Both the position numbers and the translations under genes were made by a program. From Sciurus carolinensis (lineage: Eukaryota > Chordata > Mammalia > Rodentia > Sciuridae), in NCBI RefSeq assembly GCF_902686445.1, contig NC_062222.1:45179292-45243291 (forward strand): 64,000 nucleotides of DNA. The letters run 5' to 3'. Each line of letters begins with the position of its first letter. Within the stretch, counting starts at the first letter, position 1. Below the pieces are notes generated by a model that worked only from the letters and a program-made list of their open reading frames with translations, made no database searches and was not told the DNA's origin. This document shows, piece after piece, positions 36,617 to 49,645 of this stretch.

Positions 36617-38805
36617 ATGATCTGTGTGGTTTACAGAGGCAAGCATATGTGAAATATTTTAAAAGATACTAATTTGCAAAAGAGTTAGAATTAGGTGGGT
36701 GCGTTGTGATTTTGAACAGAGTATAGGAGCACATTGAATATGAAGATATGCTCGTGATTTTCCTCTTTTGGAAATTTTCATGTTGTCTTTAAAGCCTATA
36801 ACATATTTTCTATAACTTCCAATGCTTTCAAAATACTGCACATCCCTCAATATTTCTCTCAAGAGGAAAGAATCCCAATTCTGATTCTCTCTCATCATGG
36901 TTTACTTCTCATAAGGTCACTTCTCTTAGACATTCATCTTCGCTTTGTATAATTATTGGTGTATTTGTTGCTACTAATGTCTCTCCTCCCATCAGGCCTA
37001 TAGTGGACTAAAACTTCCTTCCTGAAGTGACTGTATTATTTATTTTTTGCCATTGCACTTTCTTGACATAGTCATTGCTTGCGGTGCAAATCTCTTTTTT
37101 TTTTTAAACTGTCTGTCCCCGCATAGTCATTCTCCTCTAGTAAAAGTGTTTCAAGCTTTTTTGGAGAAACCAATTCTGCTTGTGAGGTGATAAGAATGAG
37201 GTATGTGGTGTGGAATTGTCTGAACTGACATAGGTATGGGGCAATGATATCCCTGTATTCTAGACCAGGAAGTCTGCAATTTTCATTATGTGGTGGCCAA
37301 TCATTGAGTAGATGGTAATATATTCATCTTGGAATGCAGACAACATGATGAGCAAGTTTAGAGACTTAGGGACTTTGTTAAAAACATTTTCAGAGGTTCC
37401 TCCTTTGTGAACTAACAAATCTATATGGCTTTAGAGCCCAATGACATCAATCCTTGGAGAATTAAAAAAACTGAAATCTGTCTTGGTTCCAGGTAAAATA
37501 AAAGGATGGGAGTGAAAGGGTGAGACTGTAATGGGACCTGAAGAAAGTCTACCAAGTCTTCCCTGCTGTTTATCTTCTCTTCCAATCAAAGGGAACAATT
37601 GCTACCAGTATAAAGAATCAAAAACTAACATGTATCTTGGTATAAAGGGACGAATGGACTATGTTAACCACAATCCATGTAATAGTTGCATATTTTGCTC
37701 AGGAAATCTGAGAGGAAATTCAGGGTTTGAAATGAGAATTTAGAAGTGCAAAGAAAGGATATACATATTTTCTAGGGCAAGAAAGAGAAAAAAATACTTA
37801 GTTTATATTTGCAGTCCTTTTTTCTCCATTTAGAAGGGTTTTTTTTTTTTTCCCCCAGAGCATAATTTAAATGGAGGAAAATAATGGTTGAACCTAATAA
37901 AATAATATTCATGAAGTTTGTCTTTAATTGCATCTGTTCCTTTTGGTTCTTATGCTCTAACAGTAAACGCTTGGGTGCCCAATAGCCAAGGGCCCATGAG
38001 AAATCTTAGGGACCAAAGTAAAATGCAGAGCCCTAACCTCAGTATAATTTTAAAAGGTGTTGAAACATAAAATAAGATGAACAATTTAAATGAGTATTGA
38101 ACTTTTTAAAATTCTATCCTTTTTTGTGGATATTTTATGTTGATTTAATTACGAAAAGAAATCCTGCCTTTGCTTTGCTAATACCTTGACAAGTATTTAG
38201 TAATCGTAACTGCAATGGCTTTATGCTCTTCTCACAACCAAAGTCTTTCTTACATGATTCAGTTATTAGCATTAAGATTTAAGTAACAGATCAAATTTAA
38301 ACCAATGTTTTACCAGGAGGAATGTCAGTTTGCAATGTTCAGTGTCTTTTATTAGATTAATTTGTGTCATCTGGTAGAAAGGGAGTAATCTTGGAGAAAG
38401 TAAAGATTTCTCATGGTGACTTTTTGTTTTGGCCTTAAGCTTCTGAGTCATACAGAACAAGATCAGCACTTCCCAGCCCCCTTCTTTTCTTTGTTGAAAG
38501 GAAGTCAATGAAGTTTATAGGTTCCTTCTGAAAAGAATTATGGAAGTCATTCCAAAGATGGAAACAGGGGTCAGGAATTGGGGGTAGGACTTGACATGAA
38601 ATAATCAAGCTACTCTATGTTCCATGAGGCTCTTTTTGACTCTCATCTCACTCTGGGTGTTTTAAACTCTTTAATCTGGCCCACATTGTTTTTGATGGAT
38701 GTCCAGTCAACTTTGGTGTCTTCTGCTATGTATGGAACCTTGTATAATTTACTTAATGTCTGTAAAATAAAGGAATTAGACTTGATTTATTACCTTGTTC
38801 ATTTA
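36617..38805. other. Unclassified sequence
   Basis: No gene or named repeat was recognised. 38610-38780 has weak MIR-like wording ('cttaatgtctgtaaaataaagg') but too little to call. Confidence 0.4.
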
Positions 38806-38905
38806 ATCTTTCCACAAATTTTATTTAGTGCTAAGTACCGGGAACTTTTCTAACAGATGAGACAGTGCAGATAAATAAGACAAATCTCTGCCCTCATGGA
38901 GTTTA
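38806..38905 (+). repeat. Ancient interspersed repeat, family uncertain
   Basis: 'tttagtgctaagtaccgggaacttttctaa', then 'agataaataagacaaatctctgccctcatggagtttatggtccag', resembles a widespread old mammalian repeat ('gagcactactatgtgccaggcactgttct ... gaataagacatggtccctgccctcatggagcttacagtc'). I cannot assign its family name safely. Confidence 0.5.
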
Positions 38906-40181
38906 TGGTCCAGCGGCACACGGTTTCAAAATCCTTGATGTTTTAACATTTATGATTCCATGAGCTCCCCACAGACATTGCACAGGGTATGGAGAAGGTG
39001 GGGAGGCAGGGAAGGTATAGAGTGGAATTTGCTTTGGATCTCATCTCTTCTTCCTTTACCTGACATCTCTGAGATTACGAAAGCAAGATTTGGCCAAAAG
39101 GAAGCTCTGTCTGCCTCCAGGGGTCAGTCTCTCCTTGAGAATCCTTCCCCGAAACTCTTAAAGTCTCTTTGAAAGGATTGCAGATACTCAGGTAGAAAGA
39201 AGTCTTCACCAATTTTACTTGCATAGGAAACCAGTTCTAAGTTTTCTTTCAATCGTGAACTGAATCTCAAGCAAGCATTTCCCTTTGATTGAGGTAGAGG
39301 GGCTTGTGAGGGTGTGTATGATTTCCACGTTTACATGCACTTTCAAATGGCTTTGAAACCTAGACAAAGATTTTTGCCGTAGGCCACTAAGGGAGTGAAT
39401 ATCACAAAAGGGATTAGAATGCTGTACTTTAATAGCATCAGATCTTGTGTTGGGGTATTAGATCATACTTTTAATTCAAATATCTTCACGTGTGCAATTC
39501 AAGGCAGAATCACGAAGGCACATGACTTAAGGAGAAAAAGTTTGGGTTTAATTTAAAGTGAATCTGTTATAATTTATCTGAAACACAACTGTAGAAGATT
39601 CTCCATGCAACATGTAAGTTTTCTAGCCCCACCAAGAGGCTGCCACAGCCGCAGGTGTGTGCCATCTATGGACCATCTTCCTAGGACTGAGAAGCCCCTT
39701 CCTCCATGATGTCCTGTCCTGGAAACTCTTTTAGCAATTAACAAAATGAAAGCTTTCTATTTCTGTAATTTTTACTCTTTAGGAAATGGAATTTAATTTA
39801 CAAAACTGTCTGCAACTAATTAAAATGAGTAGTCACTGTTGGTTTGAAATGGATTATCTCTGAGAAAAATCACACTACAAACTGTCAAAAGAGGATTTGT
39901 ATTCTGGTTCTGAAAAACACATCTCCTTCCATTGTAAATGTTTTCTCTGTTCAGTAGACTGATGCTCATTCAAATTAATGGAATCTGAAACCTGAAGTCA
40001 CACACTAAAGATGATTGATAATCAAGGTTAGTGTTATACATAGATGCTTTATTTCAGATTATTTTTGAAAGCATTCTTATTCCTTTATTCCATTGCCTCC
40101 CCTTTCTTTTGTTTTTGACAATTATTTCTATTGTGCAAAATACAACCAAAGAAGTGCTGTTTTAGACTATTTAAATTAATT
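38906..40181. other. Unclassified sequence, locally less AT-rich
   Basis: No gene or repeat was recognised. About 39590-39730 is relatively GC-rich and contains a weak CTCF-like core, CCACCAAGAGGC. Confidence 0.4.
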
Positions 40182-40309
40182 AATAAATTTATGGACTGGA
40201 GATGTAGATCAGTGGTAGAGAGCTTGCCTAGCACGTGCAAGGCCCTGGGTTCTATTAGTAGCTACACATACATACACACATGCATGCACACACAAATGCA
40301 ATAAATTTA
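40182..40309 (+). mobile_element. ID SINE with target-site duplication
   Basis: The body begins 'tggactggagatgtagatcagtggtagagagcttgcctagcacgtgc' and continues 'aaggccctgggttctattag'. The pol III B-box region is mutated. The tail has become a CA/CATA-rich run (about 40262-40295). The duplication AATAAATTTA is perfect at 40182-40191 and 40300-40309. Confidence 0.88.
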
Positions 40310-42445
40310 AAATATATTTTAGCTCACCACACATTTTCATTAAGGCTGTCCACACTTAATCAATTTCACTTTAGTGTTCATCCTGATAACACTGTTTTTG
40401 TTGAAATAGAACATTTCATATCATGCTGCCAATTTTCAAGGAAATTTCTATGTCTGAATTCCACCCCATTTTCAGGGAACCTAAGTCTTTTCAAGTGTAT
40501 TCTGGAATTTCAATTCTACTGCATGTAAATACTCTATGGACTTCCTTTCCTGCTTTGATCAATTTGAATTAATCTGGTTAATCTAAGGATAATTAAATAG
40601 GTCCACCAACATTCATCATTCTTAAAGAGTTGATAGCAGGTAGGGTTCACAATATACCTGCTTCTATACCCAGTACTCAAATCTTTCCTCAGTAATTCAG
40701 TCAGCTACCAAATGAATTAAAGGATCAAGAAATAATAAAAACTAAAAGGAACTTGTTATTTGAATTTAAGTGTGAGTAACCTACTTCTCATAAATGTAAT
40801 GGAATCTAAACAAAAGTATTGTTTCCATAAATTTGGATGAAGAAAAATTATACAAAATTAAGTGAATCTCAATAACGCAAGAGATTAAATGAGGCACAAC
40901 ATCATGTTCTGCTGCATTATCATGGTCCAAATCATTTTCTAATTTAACTCTTCTATTGAAGATATCAGTTTATATCACAAGAACAAATTTATATCCTTTA
41001 CTTACATTTTCATTTTCTGAAGAGAACTGAATGTTTACAACCATAGAAAAAAGATACTACAACTTATTTCAATAATCAGATATTTAATTTTTAACATAAA
41101 TGACCAGTGCTTTTAAAACAATATTGTATAATATAATGATGACTAAAAATATCGCTTAAAAATTGAAGTTTATTTATATATTTTTGTTCATAAATTTATT
41201 TGCATATATATTTTTGTCACATTTCACTTTTTAGTGAATTGGAGCTGGTTAATAATTTTGAGAAAGAAATCCAGGCACTAGAAATAGTACTAACAACTTG
41301 GAGACATTTACTTTGATTCATCTATTTAGATCATGCCACAACTTGCATATAGTTGAAGAGAAAAATAATTTTGAATCATACAGGAATATACCTGAAAGAA
41401 ATATCATGAAGATAAGTAAAGATTATTTGGAGAGGATAGATGATTTAAAAATGCATAACAGTTTATAAGTATTGGAGAAGAAATATAAAATATATTAGGA
41501 AGATATTTAAAGTGTATCTATCTTGAACACCGAGAAAGGGGCATCGACCCACGTCAAAACTTGAATTTTTATTCTGGTTAAGTGTTGCTTCCATGACAAA
41601 CTTTGATAGTTGACTTAGCTAATTTATGGGTTAACCCAGGTCATTTATTCTCATTAATTTATCAAAAACTTTAAAGCCATTAGCAGGGTTCCCCTTTGAT
41701 CATTTTTTAAACTTTGCCCCAGGACTCTTTTATGAAAACTGTTAGTTTACCTCTCTCATTTCTTATGATATAATACTCAATCTTTCACTCATGTTGTGTG
41801 TTCCTAAGGTGTTGATGTGTGCCCCACTAAATCATTTCCATTTTCCTAAATGGGTCAGGATTAAGAGTTTCCAACTTGAACATACACTTAGGTGCTTTTT
41901 AATGTATGTTCCCCATTCTCTTTTATGCCAAAGGCAATATAGAGCAAATGGAAGCCTTAAAAATTAATGTTTTAGAAATAACTATTAGGAGAATTGGGGA
42001 AAGAATGACAATTGCTTGGAGCGTAACTCATGAGAAGTAGCAAAATATTCACATCTGCCTCATAAAAAGTTCCACAGACTGTGCTATCAGTCTGAGAAAG
42101 CACAGCTCACTTTCTTGCTAGAAGTTTAAAAAAAAAATTGGAATGCGAGTCAAAATGTATTTCTGATTCAGAAGAGAATATGGTCAGTGATTTCAATGGA
42201 CAAGAAAACCTTTGCTTCTATCCCCGGGGAAAACTGGACTCACATTGCACATCATGCCCAGTAATATTGATTGTTTGCTGTATTTCCACCCCTAAAGAAT
42301 GACAAGTCCAGTACAAAATCTTTACATTGACACTGAGGCATATACCATGGTCTTTCAACAGTCTTTTCAATAATAATCATGAATAAAAATAGAAAGGCTA
42401 TGTAGCAGATTGAAATGGGCAAGGATTTGGGGCTCAAAAGAAATT
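40310..42445. other. Unclassified AT-rich sequence
   Basis: Apart from scattered A/T runs, nothing recognisable was found. Confidence 0.4.
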
Positions 42446-42602
42446 TGTATTCAGATTCTGGTTTCTCACAAAACTCCTGTCTTGGTCTGTTCCTCTACAG
42501 GAAAGGGTATGCAATACCTATTTTGCATGTTAGGCTGAGTTTATCTGAGATAACATATTACTATGCCTAGCACAATTCCTAGTATTCAAGGAATATCCCA
42601 TT
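42446..42602 (+). repeat. MIR SINE (probable)
   Basis: 'ttcagattctggtttctcac', 'tgttcctctacaggaaagggtatgcaatacc', 'tctgagataacatatta' and 'gcctagcacaattcctagtattcaagga' follow the MIR order, from tRNA-like head to 3' end ('cttagcacagtgcctggcacatagtaa'). The copy is diverged. Confidence 0.6.
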
Positions 42603-44609
42603 AATTTTCCTAACCCCAATTACTATAGTCGGCAGCTCCAACTTTGAATCTAGGAGGTATGTAAGATTAAAAAAAAATTAAAAACATTAAAAGATTTATC
42701 TTTTAATATTTCTAACCATGGTGGGCATTGACCACTTCAGAGATACTTTTACAGACAAAGATAACGAGAGTTCATTCTCTATCTGATTATTCTAGTCATT
42801 GTTGAAGATCATGGGCTCCCCATAGGGTTGCCTGAGTGGAGGTGTGACAGGGAAACCTACATTGGGAACATGGAGAGCTTTTTACAAAGTATTGTTTATC
42901 TGAGCACCTTGGTTTTAACCATGTATATATGAGGAGGCCATATTCTAGTGGAAGTTACTCCAAAGTATTTTTGATCACTTGCTTTATCCTTTTTATCTGA
43001 GTTGGGAAGGCTGTTTTACAGCCACTAAATGCCATCTTGGAATGAAAATAGGAGGAGTAAGTGTAACCTAGAGTTCCAGGGAATTCCAGATTTCAATGGG
43101 GTTCATACCAAAGGATTAATATGGTTAAATATGCCAAATCTTGGAATTATCTCTGGAAGGAGGACTGTCCCTTTGTTAGCCATAGACCAAGAAACATAGG
43201 TAAGGTGAAACCATGAGTTAGTCACACCAAATTAAGATCCTCATCTGACCAAAATGTAACTTCTTAACTTGTAATTTTTCTAAAATTCTTGATGATAAAA
43301 ATGTAAATGAAAAGGGGAAATTTTAAATGTTTTTAAGACTCAAAAATTTCTGTTTTGTCAGGAAGTGAGAAAACTTCTATTGTGCTGATGCCATGGATGC
43401 ATGACATCATACAGTAAAGGAATATTAAAAAAATACTAGACACCACTGAAAATTCGGATAGTTTGTTACTTGTCAATAAAAAATTTTCTCAGGATGGCAG
43501 GTAGGGGACTACTCTGAATCCTTTTTAACAACCAATTAGTTGGGAGGTAATCAGTTTGGAGCCAACCATGACAGAGAAAACACATGATAATCAGAATGGG
43601 AAAGTTTAATATAAAAATTACTAACTGTAGGAGGGAATTGGAGTAATTAGCTATTGCTTAATAACAATAAGTGAAACTGAAAAGAATACAGAAGTAGCAG
43701 CTGTAGGGAGTAATGGCTAACCCTAGGAGCCATTGTGGTAGAGCACCCCAGAAAGAATTGCCCGATTCTCTTCTCCTGACAGTAGTGTAGATCTTACTGG
43801 AGAGCACAACCATGCTCAGAGGATGTCAGAGAAGACATTGCAAAACTGTGCTGGCAGAACTTGCAAGAAATCTACCATCTGCCAATCTTGAGATGTCCTA
43901 CCTGAGATTTTGTGTTACCAGATCATCCAAAGCAAGGAGGGAGCAAATGGCCTCTGGATGCTGCTGGAAAGTATGAACCACAGAGCTGGGCCCTGGAGAC
44001 GTTGTGAGTGCTATGGGAGCCTGAAAAACCATGCATGTTCTCCTCAGCACCAGGCTCCCACTTATCAGCATGTAGCTGCATCTGTGTCACTCGGTAAAAT
44101 GTGTCTGTCACTCAAAAGCATGGATTCATCCAGAGAAATTACAAGTATTTCTCTATCTGCTCTTGGTCAAATGTCCTCTATAAAGCAAATTTTTCCTTGG
44201 GGTCTGACTTAGTTTTTGGGAGACAAACTGTATTTGATTAAATGCAAATTGATCTGAGAAACAACTCTTTTTCTCTCTCATATCTATATCATGTTCCTCT
44301 CATGAATATTAACTTGTCATTTGTTTTAATTCTCTCTTCCATTTTGTGATTTCATTGAATAAGAGCCTCTCTATTTTAGGTAGAAATTATTACATTCATA
44401 TAATTCTTGTTATAAATAAAGACTTTGTTTGCCTTAAGATATCCATAATTGATGTTTGCCCTATCTAGCTCTCTGAATAATACAGCATTCCAAATATGAA
44501 ATATATTTGACTTTTTTTCTAAATAATCTATTTAGGAATGAGACATTAGTTTGTGTAACTCAGCTTGCAAATCTTAAGTAGAGACAATTATATATACATA
44601 TATGTTTTC
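42603..44609. other. Unclassified sequence
   Basis: No gene or named repeat was recognised. 43690-44220 is less AT-rich and includes overlapping frames on both strands (43910-44212 plus, 43923-44111 minus). Neither has a recognisable domain or shows a favoured frame. Confidence 0.4.
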
Positions 44610-44621
44610 ATAGGGATAATT

Positions 44622-44660
<39 letters not shown>

Positions 44661-44875
44661 TTCATTCATTCATTTATTTATGGTAGCAGGGATTCAACCC
44701 AGGGGTGCTTAACCATTGAGCCACATTCCCAGCCCCTTTTTATATTTTATTTAGAAACAGGGTCTCACTGAGTTGCTTAAGTTGCTGAGCTGGCTTCAAT
44801 CTCATGACTCTCCTGCCTTGGCCTTCAGAGCCACTGGGATTACTGGTGTGTACCACCAGGCTCTGCTATAGGGAT
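44610..44875 (-). mobile_element. Dimeric B1-ID SINE with (TTTA)n tail
   Basis: The left duplication ATAGGGAT(AATTT) is at 44610-44622. The tail has become (TTTA)n with a few TTCA units (about 44621-44683). The reversed ID half ('ggtagcagggattcaaccca ... cccagcccc') and reversed B1 half ('gactctcctgccttggcctt ... gggattactggtgtgtacc') end near 44866. The right duplication ATAGGGAT (44868-44875) is cut by the LTR that begins at 44876 and resumes after that LTR, so this SINE is older than the LTR. Confidence 0.9.
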
Positions 44876-45317
44876 TGTTTTATCCAGCTCTTTCACTGCT
44901 GCAATTAAAAAGGCCCGACCAGAACAACTGTAGAGGAGGAAAAGTTTATTTGAGGGCTCACAGTTTCAGAGGTCTTAGTCCATAGAAGGCTGGCTTCATT
45001 TTTTAGGGCTCGAGGTGAGGCAGAACAGCATGGAGGAAGAGTGTGGCAGAGGGAACCAGTTCACATGATGATCAGAAAGCAGAAAAAGAGGTCTCCACTG
45101 GCCAGATATAAATATATACCCCATAATCACGCCCCCAATAAACCACTTACTCCAGCCACACCCCACCTGCCTCCAGTTACCACTCAGTTAATCCCATCAG
45201 GGATTAATTCACTGATAAGGTTAAGACTCTCCTAAACCAATCATTCTCCTCCAAATCTTGCATTGTCTCACACATGAGCTTTTGGGGTACACCTCACATT
45301 CAAACCATAATAGGGAT
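44871..45317 (-). mobile_element. Solo MaLR LTR inserted in the SINE's target duplication
   Basis: The LTR spans 44876-45312 (437 bp) and is the same subfamily as 29641-30076, reversed. It starts TGTTTTATCC and ends CAAACCATAATA on the plus strand, so its 5' terminus reads TATTATGG, not TGTTATGG. The 5-bp duplication GGGAT is perfect at 44871-44875 and 45313-45317, as MaLR integration makes. The reversed AATAAA signal is at 44945-44950. The duplicated GGGAT belongs to the SINE's own flanking repeat. Confidence 0.9.
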
Positions 45318-45736
45318 AATTCTTAAAATTCACAGAATCATAACCAGAAAGAAACTTTTGGAAAAACCCTATAGTTCACATTCTGTAGAAGTCAACAGGT
45401 ATTTTGACTATGGTCTGTTAAAGTACAGTCTTTCTCTTCAACCTCCCTACCTACCTGTCATCAACCTTGTCATAAGTAGTGTTACAAATAAGTTTTCAAA
45501 AGTAAAGTGAGAGAGTCTCATGAAGAGTGGGTTAGAATATTTGTTTACAATAAAAAAAAATAAAATAGAAAAAAATATATATTATATAGGCAATACTTCC
45601 ACTACTCATTTGCATAATAATGTGTGGTAAAGGGCTATACTATTTTATCATTTGACTTCACAGTGAAACTTTTCTACATCATTTTCATGTTCAGGAAAAC
45701 AGCACCATCAAAATAGTTTTTAAAATAGCCAGATAT
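45318..45736. other. Unclassified sequence
   Basis: Nothing recognisable was found beyond A/T-rich runs near 45548-45590. Confidence 0.45.
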
Positions 45737-46290
45737 ATATGAGGTAAGCAGAATTCTAAAATATCCTTCTTAATTCTAACTCCTGGTTTATACATTGTGT
45801 ATCTCTTTTGCAGGAGAAGGGATGAGACCTGTTTAAAAAAAAATGATTGTAATGCGTATGAGTTACTTAATGTTATATGGCAAAATTGAAATTAAAATAA
45901 TCCAATGGGAGATTTTCTTGGGGATGGTGGGATCTGACCTAATCAGGACTGCTCTTTAAGAGGGTCTAGAAATCAGACATTAGTGAATTCTAAGAGATTA
46001 AAAATAGGAAAAATACTCTCCAGTTCATCTTAAAGAGGTCAACTTCTATGAAGGTCCCAGGCTACAACTGCAAGGAATTAAATTCTGCCACTAACTAGAA
46101 GCTTGGAGAGAACCAGGACCTCAACAGAGCCTGCATTCTTGTTCACACACTGATTTAAGCTGAGAGCCCAAAGAGCTTACTCCAGGACTTGTGACCCAAA
46201 GGAACTCTGAAATAATAAACTTGAGAGGTTTTAGGTCTCTAAATGTTTAGAATTTTGCTGCACATGTAATAGAAAACTGATAAAGATACT
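45737..46290 (+). repeat. Old LTR-like interspersed repeat, family uncertain
   Basis: The landmarks 'ggtaagcagaattctaaaat', 'ttgggatggtgggatctgac'-type sequence, and an end with 'aggacttgtgacccaaaggaactctgaaataataaac ... aatagaaaactgataa' fit an ancient mammalian repeat of about 550 bp. That type usually ends 'cctgacccacagaaactgtgagataataaa ... caatagataactaata'. I am sure it is an old interspersed repeat but not of the family. Confidence 0.55.
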
Positions 46291-46542
46291 GCTGCAGAAT
46301 TTCCCATGCAATTTTTCTCCTCCTGTACACAGGAGATCTCATTGTTTTCTTTTTGCTGAATAAACCAAGAAATTATTAAACAGATGTCATATGACAACTC
46401 ACGTAAAGATTTATGAAGATTTAATTTGTTGGTATTTTACTTTTTAGCAATGACTATTTTTCAAATTAGGATTTTCTTTTATGTGCATGTGTGAATGTAT
46501 CTCAACAAATCCCGTGGTTTTGTGTAATTACAATGCCACAAT

Positions 46543-47307
46543 AAAAAAGGAGAAGAAATACAAGCAATAAGTGTTGTTGAGGATGTGGGGGAAAAGGTTT
46601 ACTCATACATTTGTGATAGGACTGCAAATTGGTGCAACCACTATGGAATGCAGTACGGAGATTCCTCAGAAAACTTGGAATGGAACCACCATTTGATCCA
46701 GTTATCCCACTTCTCAGTTTATACCGGAAGGACTTAAAATCAGCATACTACCCTGATGCAGCCACATCAATGTAGCAGCTCAGTTCACAATAGCTAAACT
46801 CTGGAAACAATGTAGATGCCCTTCAACAGATGAATGGATAAAGAAAATGTGGTATGTATATACAGTGGAGTATTACTCAGCCTTAAAGAAGAATGAAATT
46901 ATGGCATTTGCAGGTAAATGGATGGTTCTAGAGAATATCATGCTAAGTGAAATAAGCCAATCCCACAAAAACAAAGGCCAAATGTCTTCTCTGATAAGTG
47001 GATGCTGATCCATAGTAGGGGGCAAGGGAGGATAGGGTAAAATGAAGGAACTTTGAATTGTGTAGAGGGGAGTGAGAAGAGGGGTAGGATGGTGGGTATG
47101 GGAAGGACAATAGAATGAGCAGACATTATTGCCCTATATAAATGTATGATTACACTACTGGTGTGACTCAGCATCATGTTACCCAGATGAATGAGAAATT
47201 ATGCTCCATTTGTTTACAATGCATCAAAATGCATTTTACTGTCATATATAACTAATTAGAACAAATAAAAAATAAGTAAAAAATAAATTAAAAAAGAAAA
47301 AAGGAGA
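46543..47307 (+). mobile_element. L1 LINE, 5'-truncated
   Basis: The body starts near 46555 in the ORF2 C-terminal region. The plus strand encodes, with breaks, 'RKLGMEPPFDPVIPLLSLYRKD', then 'STDEWIKKMWYVYT'-like sequence around 46828-46870. A G/A-rich 3' UTR ('ggggcaagggaggatagggt') follows, then 'gctccatttgtttacaatgcatcaaaatgc ... agaacaaataaaaaat' and an A-rich tail. The duplication AAAAAAGGAGA lies at 46543-46553 and 47297-47307. ORF2 is split by stops, so the copy is inactive. Confidence 0.9.
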
Positions 47308-48060
47308 GAACTTTCTTATCAGTGTACAGATGATTTGGCCCCCTTTGCCTTTTAGGTGGCTTAAAGAAATACTGCTTGTGGATTTATACAGTTAGTGCAA
47401 AAGAGATTAATCTCCATAGATGTTCATTTTTAATGCATTTAAAATACTTTAAATGATTATAGTCTGTCTCTTTGTAATTTAAAATTTGCCCAATTATCTT
47501 GATAATTGGCAAAATGAAACATTGAAACTTTAGAGTTGATGAAAGACAACCCACCAATTAAGGAACTGGATGTGGTGCAGAAAAGACTTATTTAGTATTG
47601 TCAGTTCACAAAAGTCTGAGAAAAAATTATATTGTTCTGAACGTGGGCTTAATTTGCAAGCTATTCTACATCATTGAGCTAAGACCTAGAAAATTTCTAG
47701 TTAGATTTTTGGGAAAGTCTAAAAACTATTTATTTTACATATGTTACAGGTAAAAGTTCATGAATTATGTCATAGTTTTCTTACTAGTTTACTACTAGTT
47801 ATTTTTTTAAAAAATTTATATATATATACTCTTAAAATATACATATATTATTAAATTTTAAATTAATTAAATTATATTATTAAATTCTTTCCCATTCTTA
47901 TTTTCCTTTTCTTTATCTTTCTTTCTTTTTCTTTTTTTTCAGTTCTTAATATTTATCCACAGAGGTAAGTAGTTAGTTTGCTTTTTGTTTTTGTCAACTT
48001 TCAGAGTCCTCTAGTCTTGCAAACCACAGTAGTGCAATGAGAGGTTTTAAAAACTGAACT
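47308..48060. other. Unclassified sequence with AT tract
   Basis: No gene was recognised. An A/T-only stretch lies at about 47803-47886, followed by a T/C-rich run (about 47888-47940). Confidence 0.45.
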
Positions 48061-48234
48061 AGCCGGGCACAGTGGGGCACCCGTGTAATTCCAGTGGCTT
48101 GGAAGACTGAGGCAACAGAATCACGAGTTCAAAGCCAGTCACAGCAACTTAGGGAGATCCTGTCTAAAATTACAAAGGGTTGGGGATGTGGCTCAGTGGG
48201 TAAGCATGCCTGGTTTCAATTTCTAGTACCAAAG
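48061..48234 (+). mobile_element. Dimeric B1-ID SINE
   Basis: The B1 half begins 'agccgggcacagtgg', continues 'ttccagtggcttggaagactgaggcaacagaatcacgag' and runs to 'gggagatcctgtctaaaatta'. The ID half begins 'gggttggggatgtggctcagtggg' and ends 'ctagtacc'. No clear target-site duplication was found and the A tail is short, so the insertion is fairly old. Confidence 0.88.
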
Positions 48235-48910
48235 TAAATTATAAAAATACTAATTAGGATATATGTTTTTAAAAGTTATATTATTTAAGTTTTTTTTCAG
48301 TGATAATTTATATTCTTCCTTAACCAATGCCCAACACGTAGCCATCTCCTGAGGATAACATTTAGTTTGACTCAGGTTGGACTAACACACTTTTTGTCAG
48401 ATATGTTTTGCCAAACAAAATTGCACTTCTAATTTCAAAAAATTCAAGGGATAAATATCTTAAACTATCTTTAACTTAGCTGATAACCCCATGGGCAGGG
48501 ACAATTTCCCCACTGAACTTTGTTCATGATTACAATACAGTAGGGGTAAAGAAGACAGAAAAGGGAAAATCCTTTTGCTAATATATTACAACATGAGAAT
48601 TGTGTTTAAGAGACTTCCCTAATGAAATCACCATGTCATGTGGGATATTACTCTCGGAATACACACCTTACATGAATTGTTTTCCCTATAATATTGTTTA
48701 AATATCTGAAATATTATAGAATAGCAATTGTTGAAGAGAACCCATTTCTTTCTAAGTTGTGCATTCCTCTTTTAGTCAGATAGTCCATTTTCTGATTGGA
48801 ATTTTTATTAAATTATATACAATCTGATACTTTTTAATTAGTCTCATTTTTCAGTTCCAGTGCTCAAACTGATGTAGTAATGATCTCAGATTATTTTAAA
48901 AACAACACTA
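48235..48910. other. Unclassified AT-rich sequence
   Basis: Nothing recognisable was found between the SINE and the inverted L1. Confidence 0.45.
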
Positions 48911-49217
48911 TTATACAAGATATTGTGTGTATGCATTGTCAGTTCTCTTGGGATGTATCTAAGAATAGAACTGCTGAGTCATAGGATAACTATAATGCTT
49001 AACTTTTTGAGGAACTGCCAAACTGCTTTCCACACCAACTGCATCATTTTCTATTTCCCTCAGCAATGTGTGCGGGTTCAAATTTCTTCACATTCCCACA
49101 ATCACTTGTTATTTTCTGAAGTTTTGTTATTATTACACTCATTCTAGTATGTGTAAAATGGTATTTCATTGACGCTTTTATTTGTATTTCTCTGGTGAAT
49201 AATGATATTAAATAACC

Positions 49218-49376
49218 TTTTTTCTTTTGGCACTTGGGATTGGAGCCAGGGGCACTTCGTCCTTTTCATTTGAGACAGTCTTGCTAAGTTGCTGAAGCTG
49301 ACCTTGAACTTGTGATCCTCCTGCCTCAGCCTCCCAAGTCATTGGGATTACAGGCATGTCCCATGGTGCCCAGGGT
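49218..49376 (-). mobile_element. B1-ID-type SINE, mainly B1 half, nested in L1
   Basis: After a T-rich run, a shortened reversed ID part ('ggcacttgggattggagccaggggcac') joins the reversed B1 half ('gacagtcttgctaagttgctgaagctgac ... ctcctgcctcagcctcccaagtcattgggattacaggc'). The ID half lacks its middle ('cccagccc' is missing). The flanks 'ataaccttttttct' and 'gaaacatcttttct' are a plausible diverged target duplication. Confidence 0.85.
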
Positions 49377-49585
49377 GAAACATCTTTTCTTGTATTCATT
49401 TGGCCATTTGTATATATCCTTAGGAGAAATGTCTATTCAAATTCTTTGCCCTTTCTTTAATGAGTGACTTCCCTTTTATTATTAAGCTGTGAGAGTTCTT
49501 TATATGTTCTAGCTCTTAGACTCTTAGAAATAAATAGTTGCAAATATTTTCTCTCATGCTTGTGTTTTGTTCTTTCCTTCCTTCC

Positions 49586-49645
49586 CTTCTTTTTTCTGGA
49601 GATGGAACCCAGTGTGCTCTACCATTGAGCTATATCCCCAGTGTA
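49586..49645 (-). mobile_element. ID SINE fragment at the L1 inversion junction
   Basis: 'ttttttctggagatggaacccagtgtgctctaccattgagctatatccccagtg' is a reversed ID body of about 55 bp, preceded by a T/C-rich tail (49570-49592). It lies exactly between the two L1 arms. Confidence 0.7.
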
